64,000 nt of DNA from Hymenobacter metallicola (GTDB lineage Bacteria > Bacteroidota > Bacteroidia > Cytophagales > Hymenobacteraceae): NCBI RefSeq assembly GCF_004745645.1, contig NZ_SRMB01000001.1, positions 1,736,001-1,800,000 on the forward strand, in the 5' to 3' direction. Position numbers and translations under genes: made by a program. Shown piece after piece: positions 9,156 to 18,222 of the stretch (the stretch's first letter is position 1; each line of letters starts with the position of its first letter). A model generated the notes under the pieces. That model saw only the letters and a list, made by a program, of their open reading frames with translations, was not told the DNA's origin and searched no databases.

Positions 9156-9257
9156 GGAAAACAAAGGCAAGGTGAACCGAAAGCAACTTTTGAAAGCCAG
9201 AGTATACGGCAGCAACGCGTACGGCGCCTGAAAAACTTCCAATTCCCCGGCGCGGCT

Positions 9258-10709
9258 TCAGGCAGGTGTAATAGCCAGGGCAATGTCGGTAACCAGCGCC
9301 GGCAGCTCAATCCGTAATTGCCCGGCAGCATTGGCAGTCAGAGCTAGTTGCCCCGGGGATTGGCCGCGGGCCGTGTCCCAGAGCGTCACGACGTAAGGCC
9401 CCGCCGCCAAGCCCGGCACGACTACTTGCACTGGCAGAGCCGGCGCGGTTTTGCGCACCAGCCGCTGCCCGTCGCGCTGGTCTTGGCGCAGCAGCCACAC
9501 CACGGCCTGCGCCCCGTCGCCGCAGGCAAAGCCCGCGAAGGCCAGCGGCGACACTTGGATTTCCGCGTTCAGGTTGCGCCGCCGAAACCGGCTCCAGTCG
9601 ATAAGCGTGGTGAAATCGGCCAAACTGCGCTGGGCTGCCCGCATGCCGTGGGTCAGTACGTGGGGGTGGCGGTTGGGCCAGCGCAACCCGCCGCCCGTGC
9701 CGCCGGAAGCCAGGTGAGCCCACTGCATGTGCCGGAAGTACTCGTCGTCGAAGGGCTCGGGCAGGGTGCGCTTACGGTCTTTGAAGGCATGAATCGGGCC
9801 GTGCTCGGAGTCGAAAAAGGGCCGCTCTGGGCTTAGGTGGGTCAGGGCCTCGCGCACCAGCCGCCCCGTGCAGATAGCCGAGGCCACCGTATCCCGGGGG
9901 TTGTCGATGGTGGCTTTGTCGTAGAAATGGGTGGAGGCAAAATCCAGGTCGGGGTGGCGGAATATCACCTCGGCTACCCTGGGGTGGTGACCCAGCACCG
10001 GCCCGAACAAGGACACGGTCTGCGGGTGACTGCGCCCGTGTAGGCGTAGCTCCTCCTGGCGCAGGTGGCAGCTGATGTCGTGGATGAACTCGGCGAAGAT
10101 GACCGTATCGTTGCCGGCGTGGGCTGGATGAATCTCGTTCCACAGGTCCCAGGCAAACAGGGCCCCGCTCCCGCCCCACCGCGCGGTGGCAAAGCTCAGC
10201 CGGTTTTTGATGGCCTGTCGCATCTTTGGGCACAGCAGCCACTGCGTCCGGCGCCGGCACGGGCCGCCCAGCGCTTGGTTGTAGGGATGCTGCGCCCAGC
10301 GCCGCCACATCCAGAACGTGTCGTAGGGCGTGAGCAGCAGGCGCAACCCGTACTTTTCGCAGAGGGCAAACAAATCGTCCCAGAACCGGACCATGTTGGG
10401 CTGAAAATGGCCCGCGGGCCGCTCCAGGTAGCGGTTTTCGGTTTGGCAGTACTCCAGCATAAAGCGCAGGCAGGTCACGCCGTGGGCGGCCAGCCAGGCC
10501 AGGTGCCGGTCGACGGCCGCCATATCCCGGCGCCGGAACAGGCCGGCGAAATCCGGCCAGGTTACGGCGTCGTTCTGCCCGATGGGTATCCAGGGCTGGC
10601 CGTGCTCCGTGACGAAATACGGAGCCTCGGGCGCCACCTGCACCCAGGGCAACAAGGGCGCGGATAACTGACTGTCCGGCTCCGTACTGCGGGCCTTACG
10701 AATTGCCAT
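9258..10709 (-). CDS. Cellulase-like (clan GH-A) glycoside hydrolase, putative
   Basis: A 483-residue protein without a signal peptide. The TIM-barrel portion (~20-380) carries two glutamates in the right context for a retaining clan GH-A enzyme: Glu192 in WDLWNEIHP as acid/base and Glu302 in FFDSEHGP as nucleophile. Supporting sequence includes GVTCLRFMLEY and LLTPYDTFWMWRRW. A C-terminal beta-sandwich-like stretch follows (VTLWDTARGQ). The closest family by eye is GH5-like; substrate unknown. The apparent absence of an export signal is odd for a polysaccharidase and suggests either a cytoplasmic substrate or non-classical export. It begins 10 bp after the upstream membrane protein and likely shares its transcript. 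Confidence 0.75.
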   Translation of the reverse strand: MAIRKARSTEPDSQLSAPLLPWVQVAPEAPYFVTEHGQPWIPIGQNDAVTWPDFAGLFRRRDMAAVDRHLAWLAAHGVTCLRFMLEYCQTENRYLERPAGHFQPNMVRFWDDLFALCEKYGLRLLLTPYDTFWMWRRWAQHPYNQALGGPCRRRTQWLLCPKMRQAIKNRLSFATARWGGSGALFAWDLWNEIHPAHAGNDTVIFAEFIHDISCHLRQEELRLHGRSHPQTVSLFGPVLGHHPRVAEVIFRHPDLDFASTHFYDKATIDNPRDTVASAICTGRLVREALTHLSPERPFFDSEHGPIHAFKDRKRTLPEPFDDEYFRHMQWAHLASGGTGGGLRWPNRHPHVLTHGMRAAQRSLADFTTLIDWSRFRRRNLNAEIQVSPLAFAGFACGDGAQAVVWLLRQDQRDGQRLVRKTAPALPVQVVVPGLAAGPYVVTLWDTARGQSPGQLALTANAAGQLRIELPALVTDIALAITPA

Positions 10710-10719
10710 ACCCTTGCTG

Positions 10720-11043
10720 TTACTGCCAGGACGACACGGCCACTACCACGGCCAGCACCAGCGCCGAGTACAAGCCCAGAGCCAGCCATTCCTCCCGGTT
10801 CTTGAAGTTGTAGGGAAACCGTTTCTGGGCCGCTTGCTGCAGCTGAATCGAGAAGTACAGCCCGGCCGTGCTCAACAGCAACCCCACCCACTGCGGCCCG
10901 GCCCGGCGAAACAGCAGCAGCATCCCGAAAATGGGTAGCAGCCCGACCACGTAGCCCAGAAAGCGCGCCTTGAACAGTCCCCATGCCGGCGGGGGCGGCG
11001 GGAGTGGCGGTTGAGGCTGAAGTTTAGGCGGGCGTTTGGGCAT
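10720..11043 (-). CDS. Hypothetical membrane protein with proline-rich N-terminus
   Basis: A 107-residue protein. Residues 1-20 are a Pro/Gln/Lys-rich cytoplasmic tail. Three hydrophobic segments follow: GYVVGLLPIFGMLLLF, VGLLLSTAGLYFSI and LGLYSALVLAVVVAVSS. I recognise no family. It lies 6 bp from the gene upstream and 10 bp from the glycoside hydrolase downstream, so it is probably translated from the same mRNA. Confidence 0.65.
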   Translation of the reverse strand: MPKRPPKLQPQPPLPPPPPAWGLFKARFLGYVVGLLPIFGMLLLFRRAGPQWVGLLLSTAGLYFSIQLQQAAQKRFPYNFKNREEWLALGLYSALVLAVVVAVSSWQ

Positions 11044-11049
11044 AGGGTG

Positions 11050-11958
11050 TTATCGAGTGGAAGGCGGTGACACGGGCTGCCATTGCTGAGTTTTGCGGAG
11101 TTCCAATAGCCTTTTATAAACCAACTCTAGGCCAAACGAGCCTTCCCCACCTTGGTCATAGATTTCTTTCTCGCCATCTGAGTAAGTGACCTTTAAAGTA
11201 TAGGAAGGCTGATGATTCTCATCTCGCCCATACTTATTTTTCAGATGCACAAAGTCAATGTAATTGAGCAGCTTGGCCAATTCATTGTAAGTAGCGGAAG
11301 GCAGCAATGTCGTTAATTCCTCGACTTTTTCACCCGTCTCCTTATAAGTAACAGTTCCATTTAATGATACAGTAATGTCAATTTGTTTAATTTCTTTATA
11401 AGCAAAATGATATTTAAGCGAGACTGACTGAATTTCTTTTCCACTTGTTAAATTGGTCGTCTCTAAAAAACCACCAAACTTATACGAGAGTGAATACTTT
11501 CTTCTACTTCCAAGTTTGCCACCAGGAGCACGTCTGAAGGTTGTTAGTTTTAAAACAGACTGCTTTTTCAAGTTAACAACAGGCAGGCTACAATACTTAT
11601 GACCATAGTTCAATCTATCAATCGAAAACACGTTGCCAGAGTAAGCCATAATAAGGAGCAATACCTGACGATGCTCATCACCGATTGCCAATAGATCGGT
11701 GTATCCATTTTTATCGAAATCTGCTTTTACCCAAGGAGCAACCCGCTTTTTTTGGGCTTCGCACTTACAGTATTTATTGTTTATCGACAGTGTATCTGAC
11801 ACAGTCAAATACTTATACTTTCCTGCCTTATCCAACGATTGAATCAGACTAAGAACACCCCGAGCATCATTGATTGTATCAATTGTCGAAAACGCTGCTG
11901 ATTGGGCGCCGGCAACCCGTGTTACTAGTAAAATTAGGAGTACCCAGACTGATTTCAT
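11050..11958 (-). CDS. AT-rich secreted protein, VCBS/FG-GAP-like plus DUF6438-like domain
   Basis: A 302-residue protein. ATG 11958 is chosen because it opens a clear signal peptide (MKSVWVLLILLVTRVAGAQ). Around residue 80, DFDKNGYTDLLAIGD fits a calcium-binding FG-GAP/VCBS-type DxDxNGxxD loop. The C-terminal ~110 residues (VSLNGTVTYKETGEKVEEL through QGGEGSFGLELVYKRL) have the layout of DUF6438. The gene is visibly richer in A+T than its neighbours, suggesting later acquisition or relaxed codon use. It starts 16 bp after topB on the same strand. Function unknown. Confidence 0.75.
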   Translation of the reverse strand: MKSVWVLLILLVTRVAGAQSAAFSTIDTINDARGVLSLIQSLDKAGKYKYLTVSDTLSINNKYCKCEAQKKRVAPWVKADFDKNGYTDLLAIGDEHRQVLLLIMAYSGNVFSIDRLNYGHKYCSLPVVNLKKQSVLKLTTFRRAPGGKLGSRRKYSLSYKFGGFLETTNLTSGKEIQSVSLKYHFAYKEIKQIDITVSLNGTVTYKETGEKVEELTTLLPSATYNELAKLLNYIDFVHLKNKYGRDENHQPSYTLKVTYSDGEKEIYDQGGEGSFGLELVYKRLLELRKTQQWQPVSPPSTR

Positions 11959-11974
11959 TCTGTCAACCGCCATA

Positions 11975-14500
11975 TCATCCCTTATCAAACACGGGCTCAA
12001 TCCGTCCTTCCCCATTCACCTGCAAAGCAGCCTCGTAGCGGTTACCGGTCTTGGTGGACACAAACCCGCGGATGACGCCGGTTTTACCCTTGCGCAGGAG
12101 CTGGTTCATCTGGCTTTCGGTCAGAGTTTTGCCGCCCCACTCGAAGGGGGCCCGGAACTGGCAGTCTTCGCGGAAGCGGGAGCAGCCCCAGGCGGCCTTG
12201 CCGCGCAGCATGGTGCCGAGCTTGCACACCGGGCAGGGAATAACGCCGGGGTCCACGGGCGTGGTGGGCTTGCTCTCGGCGGCCCGCACCAGTTCCAGCC
12301 CGTGCTGGGGCGTGAGGCGCACGGCCGCGTCAAACTTCTGGCCCATCTCGTCCACGTAGCCCTTGATAACCGGGGTACGGCCCTTGGTGAGCAAGGCCGA
12401 AACCTGCTTGTCGGTCAGGTTCTTCCCTTCAAACTGCGCCGGCAACCGGAACTGGCAATTCTCGCGGAAGCGGGAGCAGCCAAAAGCCGTTTTGCCCTTC
12501 AGAATATGGCCCGATTTGCAGGCCGGGCACGCGCCCAGGCTACCGGGAATAGCGGGCGTGGCCGCGGCGGGCTTAATGGGCAGCACGGCCGCGGGCGTAG
12601 CGGCCGAAATGCCGGCTCCGGCCACCGTAATGGAGCGGCGGGAGCCGTCCTGCTTGACTTCCTGCACCATTTCGCGCACCAGCATCTTGAGCTCGTCCAG
12701 GAACAGGCCCGAGTCGAGGTTGCCGCTCTCAATCTGGCGCAGCTTCCGCTCCCACTGCCCCGTCAGCTCGGCCGACTTCAGCGTAGGGTTACGAATCAGG
12801 CCGATGAGCTCAACGCCGGTAGACGTGGGCACGATTTTCTTTTTGTCGCGCCGGATGTAGCCGCGCTTGAACAGGGTTTCGATGATGGCGGCGCGGGTAC
12901 TGGGCCGGCCGATGCCGTTTTCCTTCATGGCCTGGCGTAGCTCGTCGTCGTCCACGTTGCGGCCGGCCGTTTCCATACCGCGCAGCAGCATGGCCTCGGT
13001 GTAGTCGCGCGGGGGCTGGGTCTGCTTCTGGTCGAGGCGGGGCTTATGGGGGCCACTTTCGCCCTTCTCGAACGAGGGCAGCACGGTGTTGACCATGTCG
13101 TCGTCGCCCTCGCCGGGCTTGGCCGTGCTGGGGGCTTGCTGCTGGGTCGGGTCGCCATACACGATGCGCCAGCCGGGATTCAGGATCTGCCGGCCCCGGA
13201 CCCGGAACGGATGCGCCGCCGCCTCGGCCGTGACAGTCGTGTTCGAGACTTCGCAGTCGGGGTAAAACGCGGCCAGAAAGCGGCGCACGATGATGTCGTA
13301 GACGCTCTGCTCGTAGCCACCCAGGCCGCCGGCCGTGGCGCCGGTAGGAATAATAGCGTGGTGGTCGGTAACCTTGTTGTTGTTAAAAACCTTGGTACTC
13401 TTCTTGATTTTGGCGGCCAGCAGCGGCTGCGTCAGGCTATGGTAGGCCCCCAGCCCCTGCATGATACCGGCAATTTTGGGGTACTGATCGTCGGGCAGGA
13501 AGGTAGTATCGACGCGGGGGTAGCTCACCACTTTCTTTTCGTACAAAGCCTGCACGGTCTTGAGCGTGTCGTCGGCGGAGAGGCCCAGCTGGTTGTTGCA
13601 CTGCACCTGCAAGGAGGTCAAATCAAACAACGAGGGCGGCGACTCCAGCGCCTTTTTGATTTCCACGCCCGTCACGGTCAGGGGCGCGTCCTTCACGGCG
13701 GCCATGGCGGCATCGGCCTCTTCCTGACTCACAAAGTAGCCCCGGGCCTTGAGGCGGGCCTTCTCGTCGGGCTCGTCGTCGTCCTTACCCTTTTTCACCA
13801 GGGCCACGTGGCTGAACATGGTGCCGCGGTATTCGGTGCGCAGCACCCAGTAGGGCTCGGGCCGGAAGTTCTGAATTTCGTGGTACCGGTCTACGAGCAA
13901 CGCCAGCGTGGGCGTTTGGACCCGGCCGATGCTGAGCACCTGCTTCTGCCCGGCGGCGTACTTGAGCGTAAACAAACGGGTGGCGTTCAGGCCCAGCAGC
14001 CAGTCGCCGGCGGCGCGGCTCTTGCCGGCCTGGTAGAGGTTGTCGAACTCCGAGCCGTCGCGCAGGTTGGCAAAGCCCTGGCGAATGGCGTCCTCGGTCA
14101 ACGACGAAATCCAGAGGCGCTTAAAGGGCTTGCGGTACTTGGCTTCCATCAGCACCCAGCGCTGAATTACCTCCCCTTCCTGGCCCGCGTCGCCGCAGTT
14201 GATAACTTCCTCGGCCCCGGCCAGCAGGTTTTTAATGACGTTGAACTGCCGCACCACCCCGTCGTCGCGGCGCATGAGCTTGATGCCGAAGTTGTCGGGC
14301 ACCATGGGCAAATCGTGGATACTCCAGCGCTTCCACTCGGGGCGGTAGTCCTCGGGTTCGCGCAATTGGCAGAAGTGCCCGAACGTCCAGGTGACCTGGT
14401 AGCCATTGCCCTCGAAGTAGCCATCCATTTTGCGGCTGGCACCCAGCACCTGGGCAATTTCACGGGCGACGCTGGGCTTTTCGGCAATACAAACTTTCAA
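11975..14500 (-). CDS. topB: DNA topoisomerase III (type IA), TTG start
   Basis: An 841-residue type IA topoisomerase that passes single strands through a transient 5'-phosphotyrosine break. I start it at TTG 14500, giving M-K-V-C-I-A-E-K-P-S-V, exactly where TopB proteins begin; no ATG lies upstream in frame and a TAnnTTTG promoter element lies only ~60 bp before. Glu7 and the Toprim motif GDAGQEGE (~residue 101) provide the metal site; Tyr327 in SYPRVD is the nucleophile. The C-terminus carries two copies of a Cys-containing repeat (CPACKSGHILKGKTAFGCSR and PCPVCKLGTMLRGKAAWGCS), matching the TopB C-terminal repeat domain. It is the first gene of a four-gene minus-strand group. Confidence 0.93.
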   Translation of the reverse strand: MKVCIAEKPSVAREIAQVLGASRKMDGYFEGNGYQVTWTFGHFCQLREPEDYRPEWKRWSIHDLPMVPDNFGIKLMRRDDGVVRQFNVIKNLLAGAEEVINCGDAGQEGEVIQRWVLMEAKYRKPFKRLWISSLTEDAIRQGFANLRDGSEFDNLYQAGKSRAAGDWLLGLNATRLFTLKYAAGQKQVLSIGRVQTPTLALLVDRYHEIQNFRPEPYWVLRTEYRGTMFSHVALVKKGKDDDEPDEKARLKARGYFVSQEEADAAMAAVKDAPLTVTGVEIKKALESPPSLFDLTSLQVQCNNQLGLSADDTLKTVQALYEKKVVSYPRVDTTFLPDDQYPKIAGIMQGLGAYHSLTQPLLAAKIKKSTKVFNNNKVTDHHAIIPTGATAGGLGGYEQSVYDIIVRRFLAAFYPDCEVSNTTVTAEAAAHPFRVRGRQILNPGWRIVYGDPTQQQAPSTAKPGEGDDDMVNTVLPSFEKGESGPHKPRLDQKQTQPPRDYTEAMLLRGMETAGRNVDDDELRQAMKENGIGRPSTRAAIIETLFKRGYIRRDKKKIVPTSTGVELIGLIRNPTLKSAELTGQWERKLRQIESGNLDSGLFLDELKMLVREMVQEVKQDGSRRSITVAGAGISAATPAAVLPIKPAAATPAIPGSLGACPACKSGHILKGKTAFGCSRFRENCQFRLPAQFEGKNLTDKQVSALLTKGRTPVIKGYVDEMGQKFDAAVRLTPQHGLELVRAAESKPTTPVDPGVIPCPVCKLGTMLRGKAAWGCSRFREDCQFRAPFEWGGKTLTESQMNQLLRKGKTGVIRGFVSTKTGNRYEAALQVNGEGRIEPVFDKG

Positions 14501-14560
14501 AATCGAAGATTCTCGCGGATTGAAACAGATTTTGCCAATCGTAGACCGGCAAGGAATCAA

Positions 14561-14568
14561 CAAAGATA
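14561..14568 (-). promoter_or_regulatory. Bacteroidota -7 element for topB
   Basis: The minus strand reads TATCTTTG here, an exact match to TAnnTTTG, 60 bp before the TTG start codon of topB. I see no good TTG at the expected -33 distance, so this is half of a promoter. It supports the downstream start. Confidence 0.4.
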
Positions 14569-14825
14569 CGGTGGGAAAAGGTCGTTTTCGTGGTTGGGGC
14601 CCATAGCGCAAACTTTGTAGTTGGCCTGCCCCGCTCGGTTGGAGCCAACGCGTTGACTGCTGCACTACTCTACAGGCTACAACCAAGGGCCGGCGCCGCT
14701 ACCCCCCTGCTGCCCGACCAGCTTTCCGCCTAATTTCCCTTGCGGGGGCAACGGTTCAGCAACAGCAACCATCCTTTTTCTGACAGTTTAGCGGCTAAGC
14801 CAAAAACATAGATAAAAATAAATAC

Positions 14826-14865
14826 TATAGTACCTTGCTTTACAAAGTACTATATCATACGTTTG
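14826..14865 (+). promoter_or_regulatory. Promoter of the M1 peptidase with overlapping palindromic operator
   Basis: TTG at 14835-14837 and TACGTTTG at 14858-14865 are separated by 20 bp, a full match to the Bacteroidota TTG/TAnnTTTG promoter. The -33 region lies inside an inverted repeat: TATAGTAC (14826-14833) and GTACTATA (14847-14854), with inner TTG and CAA also mirrored about base 14840. A dimeric repressor binding here would occlude the promoter. The start site would fall about 180 bp before the coding sequence. Confidence 0.6.
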
Positions 14866-15050
14866 CCTCAGTCATTACCTCGGAGTTATTCCGGTAGCTC
14901 TTCAGCCGCTGGGCCTTCCGGCGGCCTGTTCCAGCCACTACCGCACTCAGACGTGGGTATCGGTCGTCGGCTGACTTCCTGCCCGCCGTCGGCGAAGCTG
15001 CCACCGGGGGTCCTGGCGGCCTTTCTCATCCACTTCTTTCTTCTACCATC

Positions 15051-17522
15051 ATGAAAACAACCCTCGCCGCTGTTGCCTGCTTGCTCAGCACGGCCGCCCT
15101 TGCCCAACAAGCTCCCGCCACCCCGGAGAACCCGGCCCTGAAGCAGTACCGCAGCACGGCTACCAAAGACAACGACCTGGTCCACACCAAGCTGAATGTG
15201 GGTTTTGACTACGCCAAGCGCCACCTCAACGGCAAGGCCTGGCTGACGCTCAAGCCCCACGCCTACGCCACCGATTCCCTGCGCCTTGATGCCAAGGGCA
15301 TGGATATCAAAACTGTGGCCCTGCTCAACGGCGAGCAGCTGCTGCCTCTAAAGTATGCCTACACCGACCGCAACAACCTGCGCATTCACCTGGGCAAAAC
15401 CATTGCGGCGGGCACGCCCTACACGGTCTATATCGAGTACACGGCCAAGCCTGATGAGCTGGGGGCCAAGGGCAGCGCGGCCATCACCGACGCCAAGGGC
15501 CTGTACTTTATCAACCCCGACAGCGCCGTGCTGGGCAAGCCCGTGCAAATCTGGACTCAGGGCGAGACGGAAGCTTCCTCGGTGTGGTTTCCGACCATCG
15601 ACCGGCCCAACCAGAAGACCACCTCGGAAATCAGCCTGACCGTGCCCAGCAAGTACGTCACGCTCAGCAATGGCAGGCTGGTGAGCCAGACCCCGGCCGG
15701 GGCCGGCCTGCGCACCGACACCTGGAAGATGGAATTGCCCCACGCTCCTTACCTGTTTATGCTGGCCGTCGGCGACTTCAAAATCACGAAGGATACTTGG
15801 CGGGGGAAGGAAGTGAGCTACTACCTGGAGCCCAAGTACGCGCCCTTCGCCAAGCAGATTTTTGGGAACACGCCCGACATGCTGGAGTTTTTCTCCACTC
15901 GGCTCGGCGTCGAGTTTCCCTGGAACAAGTACGCCCAAATCGTAGTGCGCGACTACGTGAGCGGGGCCATGGAAAACACCACCGCGACGCTCCACGGCGA
16001 GTTTGTGCAGATGACCGACAAGCAGCTGGCCGACCGCGACTACCAGAACGAGTCCGTTATTGCCCACGAGTTGTTTCACCAGTGGTTCGGCGACTACGTG
16101 ACGGCCGAAAGCTGGAGCAACCTGACCGTGAACGAGTCTTTGGCCGACTTCTCCGAGGGCCTGTACGCCGAGCATAAGTACGGGGCCGACGCCGCCGACT
16201 CCCATAACCACCGCAACCTGCGCCTGTACCTGCGCAACCCGGCCGAGGCGGCCAAGCCCCTGGTGCGCTTCAACTACGCCACCCACGAGGACATGTTCGA
16301 CGCGGTAAGCTACCAGAAAGGCGGGGCCGTGCTCGACATGCTGCGCACCTACCTCGGCGACGACGTCTTCTTTGCCGGCCTGCAGAAATACCTCAAGGAC
16401 AATGCCTTTGGCAACGGGGAAGCCCACCAGCTGCGCCTGGCCATGGAAGCCGTTTCGGGCCAGGACCTGAACTGGTTCTACAACCAATGGTACTTCGGCA
16501 CGGGCCACCCGGTGGTCAGCATCGACTACAGCTGGGATGCGGCCAAAAAGGTGCAGAGCGTGACGGTGAAGCAGAACCAGCCCGGCACCGTGTTTCAGCT
16601 GCCCTTCGCCATCGACTACCACGTGAATGGCAAGGTGCAGCGCCAGCGCGTGATGATGACCCAGGCAACCCAGACCTTCAGCCTGCCGCTGGCCGCCAAA
16701 CCCGATTTGGTGGATGTGGACGCGGAAAAAACCCTGGTATGGCAGCAAACGGACAACAAGCCGCTGGCCGAATTTGCCTACCAATACACCCACGCCCCGC
16801 TCTACCTGGCGCGCCGCGAAGCATTGCTGGCCGCCGCCAAGCAGCAGAAGGACCCGGCCGCGCTGCAACTGCTGCTCGCGGGCCTGAACGACAAGTTCAA
16901 CAACCTGCGCATGGTCACGACGGAGCGGCTGAATCTGCAGGACCCGGCCGTGGCCAAAGCCGCGGCGCCGGCGCTGCGCAAGCGGGCAGCGGCCGAAAAA
17001 GACCCGCACGCCCTGGCGGCTTTGCTCACGGCCCTGGCCAAACTAGCCGACAAAAAGGATGAGAAGCTCTTCGCCGCCCAGCTGGCCACCAGCCCGTCGT
17101 ACACGGTGCAGGCATCTGCCCTGCAGGCCCTGGCCGCCGTAAACCCGGCCAAAGCGCTGCAGCAGGCCCAGGCCCTGGCCACCACCGACCAGGTAAATAT
17201 AAGCCAGGCTGTGGTAGCCGTGTACGCTAAAGCCGGCACCGCCGCGCAGTGGAGCTACGTGCGCGACAAATTTGACGCGGCCGGCACCCAGGACAAGTTT
17301 GGCTACTTCGAGAATATGGGAGCCATGCTGCCCCGTCTCCAGGATCCTACTGCTTTTGCCGAAGACGTAGACCGCCTCAAAGGCTTGGCTATTCAGTACA
17401 AGCGTTTCGGCGCCGACCAGCCCATCATTGGCATGTTGCAAGCTGCTGCCAAGCAGCAGGCCGCCACTCCCAACCAGGTCCTGGCCGACAAAGCCGTAGC
17501 TGAAATTCAGGCCGCGCAATAA
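15051..17522 (+). CDS. Secreted M1-family zinc aminopeptidase
   Basis: An 823-residue protein with a signal peptide (MKTTLAAVACLLSTAALAQ). The M1 signature is complete: GAMEN at ~305-309, which fixes the substrate N-terminus, and HELFHQW with His339, Glu340, His343 and the third zinc ligand Glu362 eighteen residues on (NESLADF). YQKGGAVLDML (~420) is also conserved. After ~residue 570 an alpha-helical repeat (HEAT-like, ERAP-type C-terminal) region extends to the end. It removes N-terminal residues from peptides, presumably in the periplasm or outside. Monocistronic: its own promoter lies upstream and a strong terminator starts 20 bp after the stop. Confidence 0.95.
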   Translation: MKTTLAAVACLLSTAALAQQAPATPENPALKQYRSTATKDNDLVHTKLNVGFDYAKRHLNGKAWLTLKPHAYATDSLRLDAKGMDIKTVALLNGEQLLPLKYAYTDRNNLRIHLGKTIAAGTPYTVYIEYTAKPDELGAKGSAAITDAKGLYFINPDSAVLGKPVQIWTQGETEASSVWFPTIDRPNQKTTSEISLTVPSKYVTLSNGRLVSQTPAGAGLRTDTWKMELPHAPYLFMLAVGDFKITKDTWRGKEVSYYLEPKYAPFAKQIFGNTPDMLEFFSTRLGVEFPWNKYAQIVVRDYVSGAMENTTATLHGEFVQMTDKQLADRDYQNESVIAHELFHQWFGDYVTAESWSNLTVNESLADFSEGLYAEHKYGADAADSHNHRNLRLYLRNPAEAAKPLVRFNYATHEDMFDAVSYQKGGAVLDMLRTYLGDDVFFAGLQKYLKDNAFGNGEAHQLRLAMEAVSGQDLNWFYNQWYFGTGHPVVSIDYSWDAAKKVQSVTVKQNQPGTVFQLPFAIDYHVNGKVQRQRVMMTQATQTFSLPLAAKPDLVDVDAEKTLVWQQTDNKPLAEFAYQYTHAPLYLARREALLAAAKQQKDPAALQLLLAGLNDKFNNLRMVTTERLNLQDPAVAKAAAPALRKRAAAEKDPHALAALLTALAKLADKKDEKLFAAQLATSPSYTVQASALQALAAVNPAKALQQAQALATTDQVNISQAVVAVYAKAGTAAQWSYVRDKFDAAGTQDKFGYFENMGAMLPRLQDPTAFAEDVDRLKGLAIQYKRFGADQPIIGMLQAAAKQQAATPNQVLADKAVAEIQAAQ

Positions 17523-17541
17523 GCCCCGAATCAGGCAATGC

Positions 17542-17578
17542 AAAAAAGGCCGTAACCCCGGGGTTACGGCCTTTTTTT
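17542..17578 (+). terminator. Strong terminator after the M1 peptidase
   Basis: A perfect 18-bp palindrome: AAAAAAGGCCGTAACCCC (17542-17559) directly abuts its complement (17560-17577). The GC core is flanked by A6 and T7, so it could act on both strands. Confidence 0.9.
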
Positions 17579-17779
17579 ACGCAGTGCAGCCATAAGCTCC
17601 GCTCTCCGGACCTTCCAGCCACAACTCGCAGGGCGGCTTACCCACCGCTACAGAGCCATGCGCTGTCTTCGAGGCTAAGCCATATATAGAAGAATTGCAC
17701 TCAACCGCTACTATCCATCAGGAGGCCAACTCTCGTATTCTCAAGCTGCACTCATTTATAGTTTTTTCCCTAAGTGTTT

Positions 17780-18211
17780 ATGTGGATTGTCTTTTCCTTG
17801 CTGGCGGCCTTGTCGGCAGCTATTGTCGTAACCCTATCGAAAATTGGCGTCAAGAATGTGGATTCGAGCGTGGCCTTTGCCGTGCAGTCGGTGCTTATCC
17901 TTGTGGTGGCCTGGGGCGTAGTGGCGTGGCGGGGCCTGCTGCCCACCGTAGCCCAGATTGAAGGCCGCACCTGGGGCTTTTTGATAGCAGCCGGTGTTAT
18001 TACCTGCCTGTCGTCCCTGTTTTCCTTCCAGGCCCTGAAGCTGGGACAAGCTTCCCAAACGTCCTCGTTCGACAAAATCTCCCTGGTATTTTCCATCATC
18101 CTGGCGGTTGTCTTTCTTAAGGAAAAAGTAACCTGGCAGCTACTAGTCGGAGCAGCCCTCATGGCCGGCGGGGCGGTACTGATAGCCTTTTCCAAGCCCG
18201 AAGCCCCGTAA
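17780..18211 (+). CDS. Small EamA/DMT-type membrane protein
   Basis: A 143-residue protein starting at ATG 17780 (MWIVFSLLAALSAAIVVTLSK). About five hydrophobic segments match one EamA half-unit, including a WGFLIAAGVITCLSSLFSFQALKLG segment split here as WGFLIAAGVI and FSFQALKLG, and the typical LSLVFSII-like, VFLKEKVT and LLVGAALMAGGAVL elements. Full EamA transporters have two such units, so this would act as a dimer. Substrate unknown. The 200 bp upstream show no clean promoter. It converges on the flavoprotein gene with an 11-bp gap. Confidence 0.8.
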   Translation: MWIVFSLLAALSAAIVVTLSKIGVKNVDSSVAFAVQSVLILVVAWGVVAWRGLLPTVAQIEGRTWGFLIAAGVITCLSSLFSFQALKLGQASQTSSFDKISLVFSIILAVVFLKEKVTWQLLVGAALMAGGAVLIAFSKPEAP

Positions 18212-18222
18212 CGACACGGCCA

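Larger units (their letters stand above)
14501..15050. other. 550-bp intergenic region between divergent topB and the M1 peptidase
   Basis: The left part (14501-14640) is the topB promoter and leader. The middle (14790-14865) is strongly AT-rich and carries a palindrome and a plus-strand promoter, listed separately. The right part (14870-15050) is GC-rich leader of the peptidase gene; I see no convincing coding frame, RNA gene or terminator there. Confidence 0.6.

Noticed and set aside
13046..14620. A 524-codon plus-strand frame opposite topB, and a similar 553-codon minus-strand frame opposite the M1 peptidase gene (15348-17009)
   Set aside because: Both are antisense to unmistakable enzymes and have Gly/Val/His-rich shadow composition.
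14501..14686. In-frame upstream extension of topB
   Set aside because: It would add 62 residues with no similarity before the conserved TopB N-terminus and would cross the promoter element at 14561-14568.
14870..15050. Possible 63-residue gene in the M1 peptidase leader
   Set aside because: Composition matches non-coding leader, there is no hydrophobic or conserved pattern, and it overlaps the true start.
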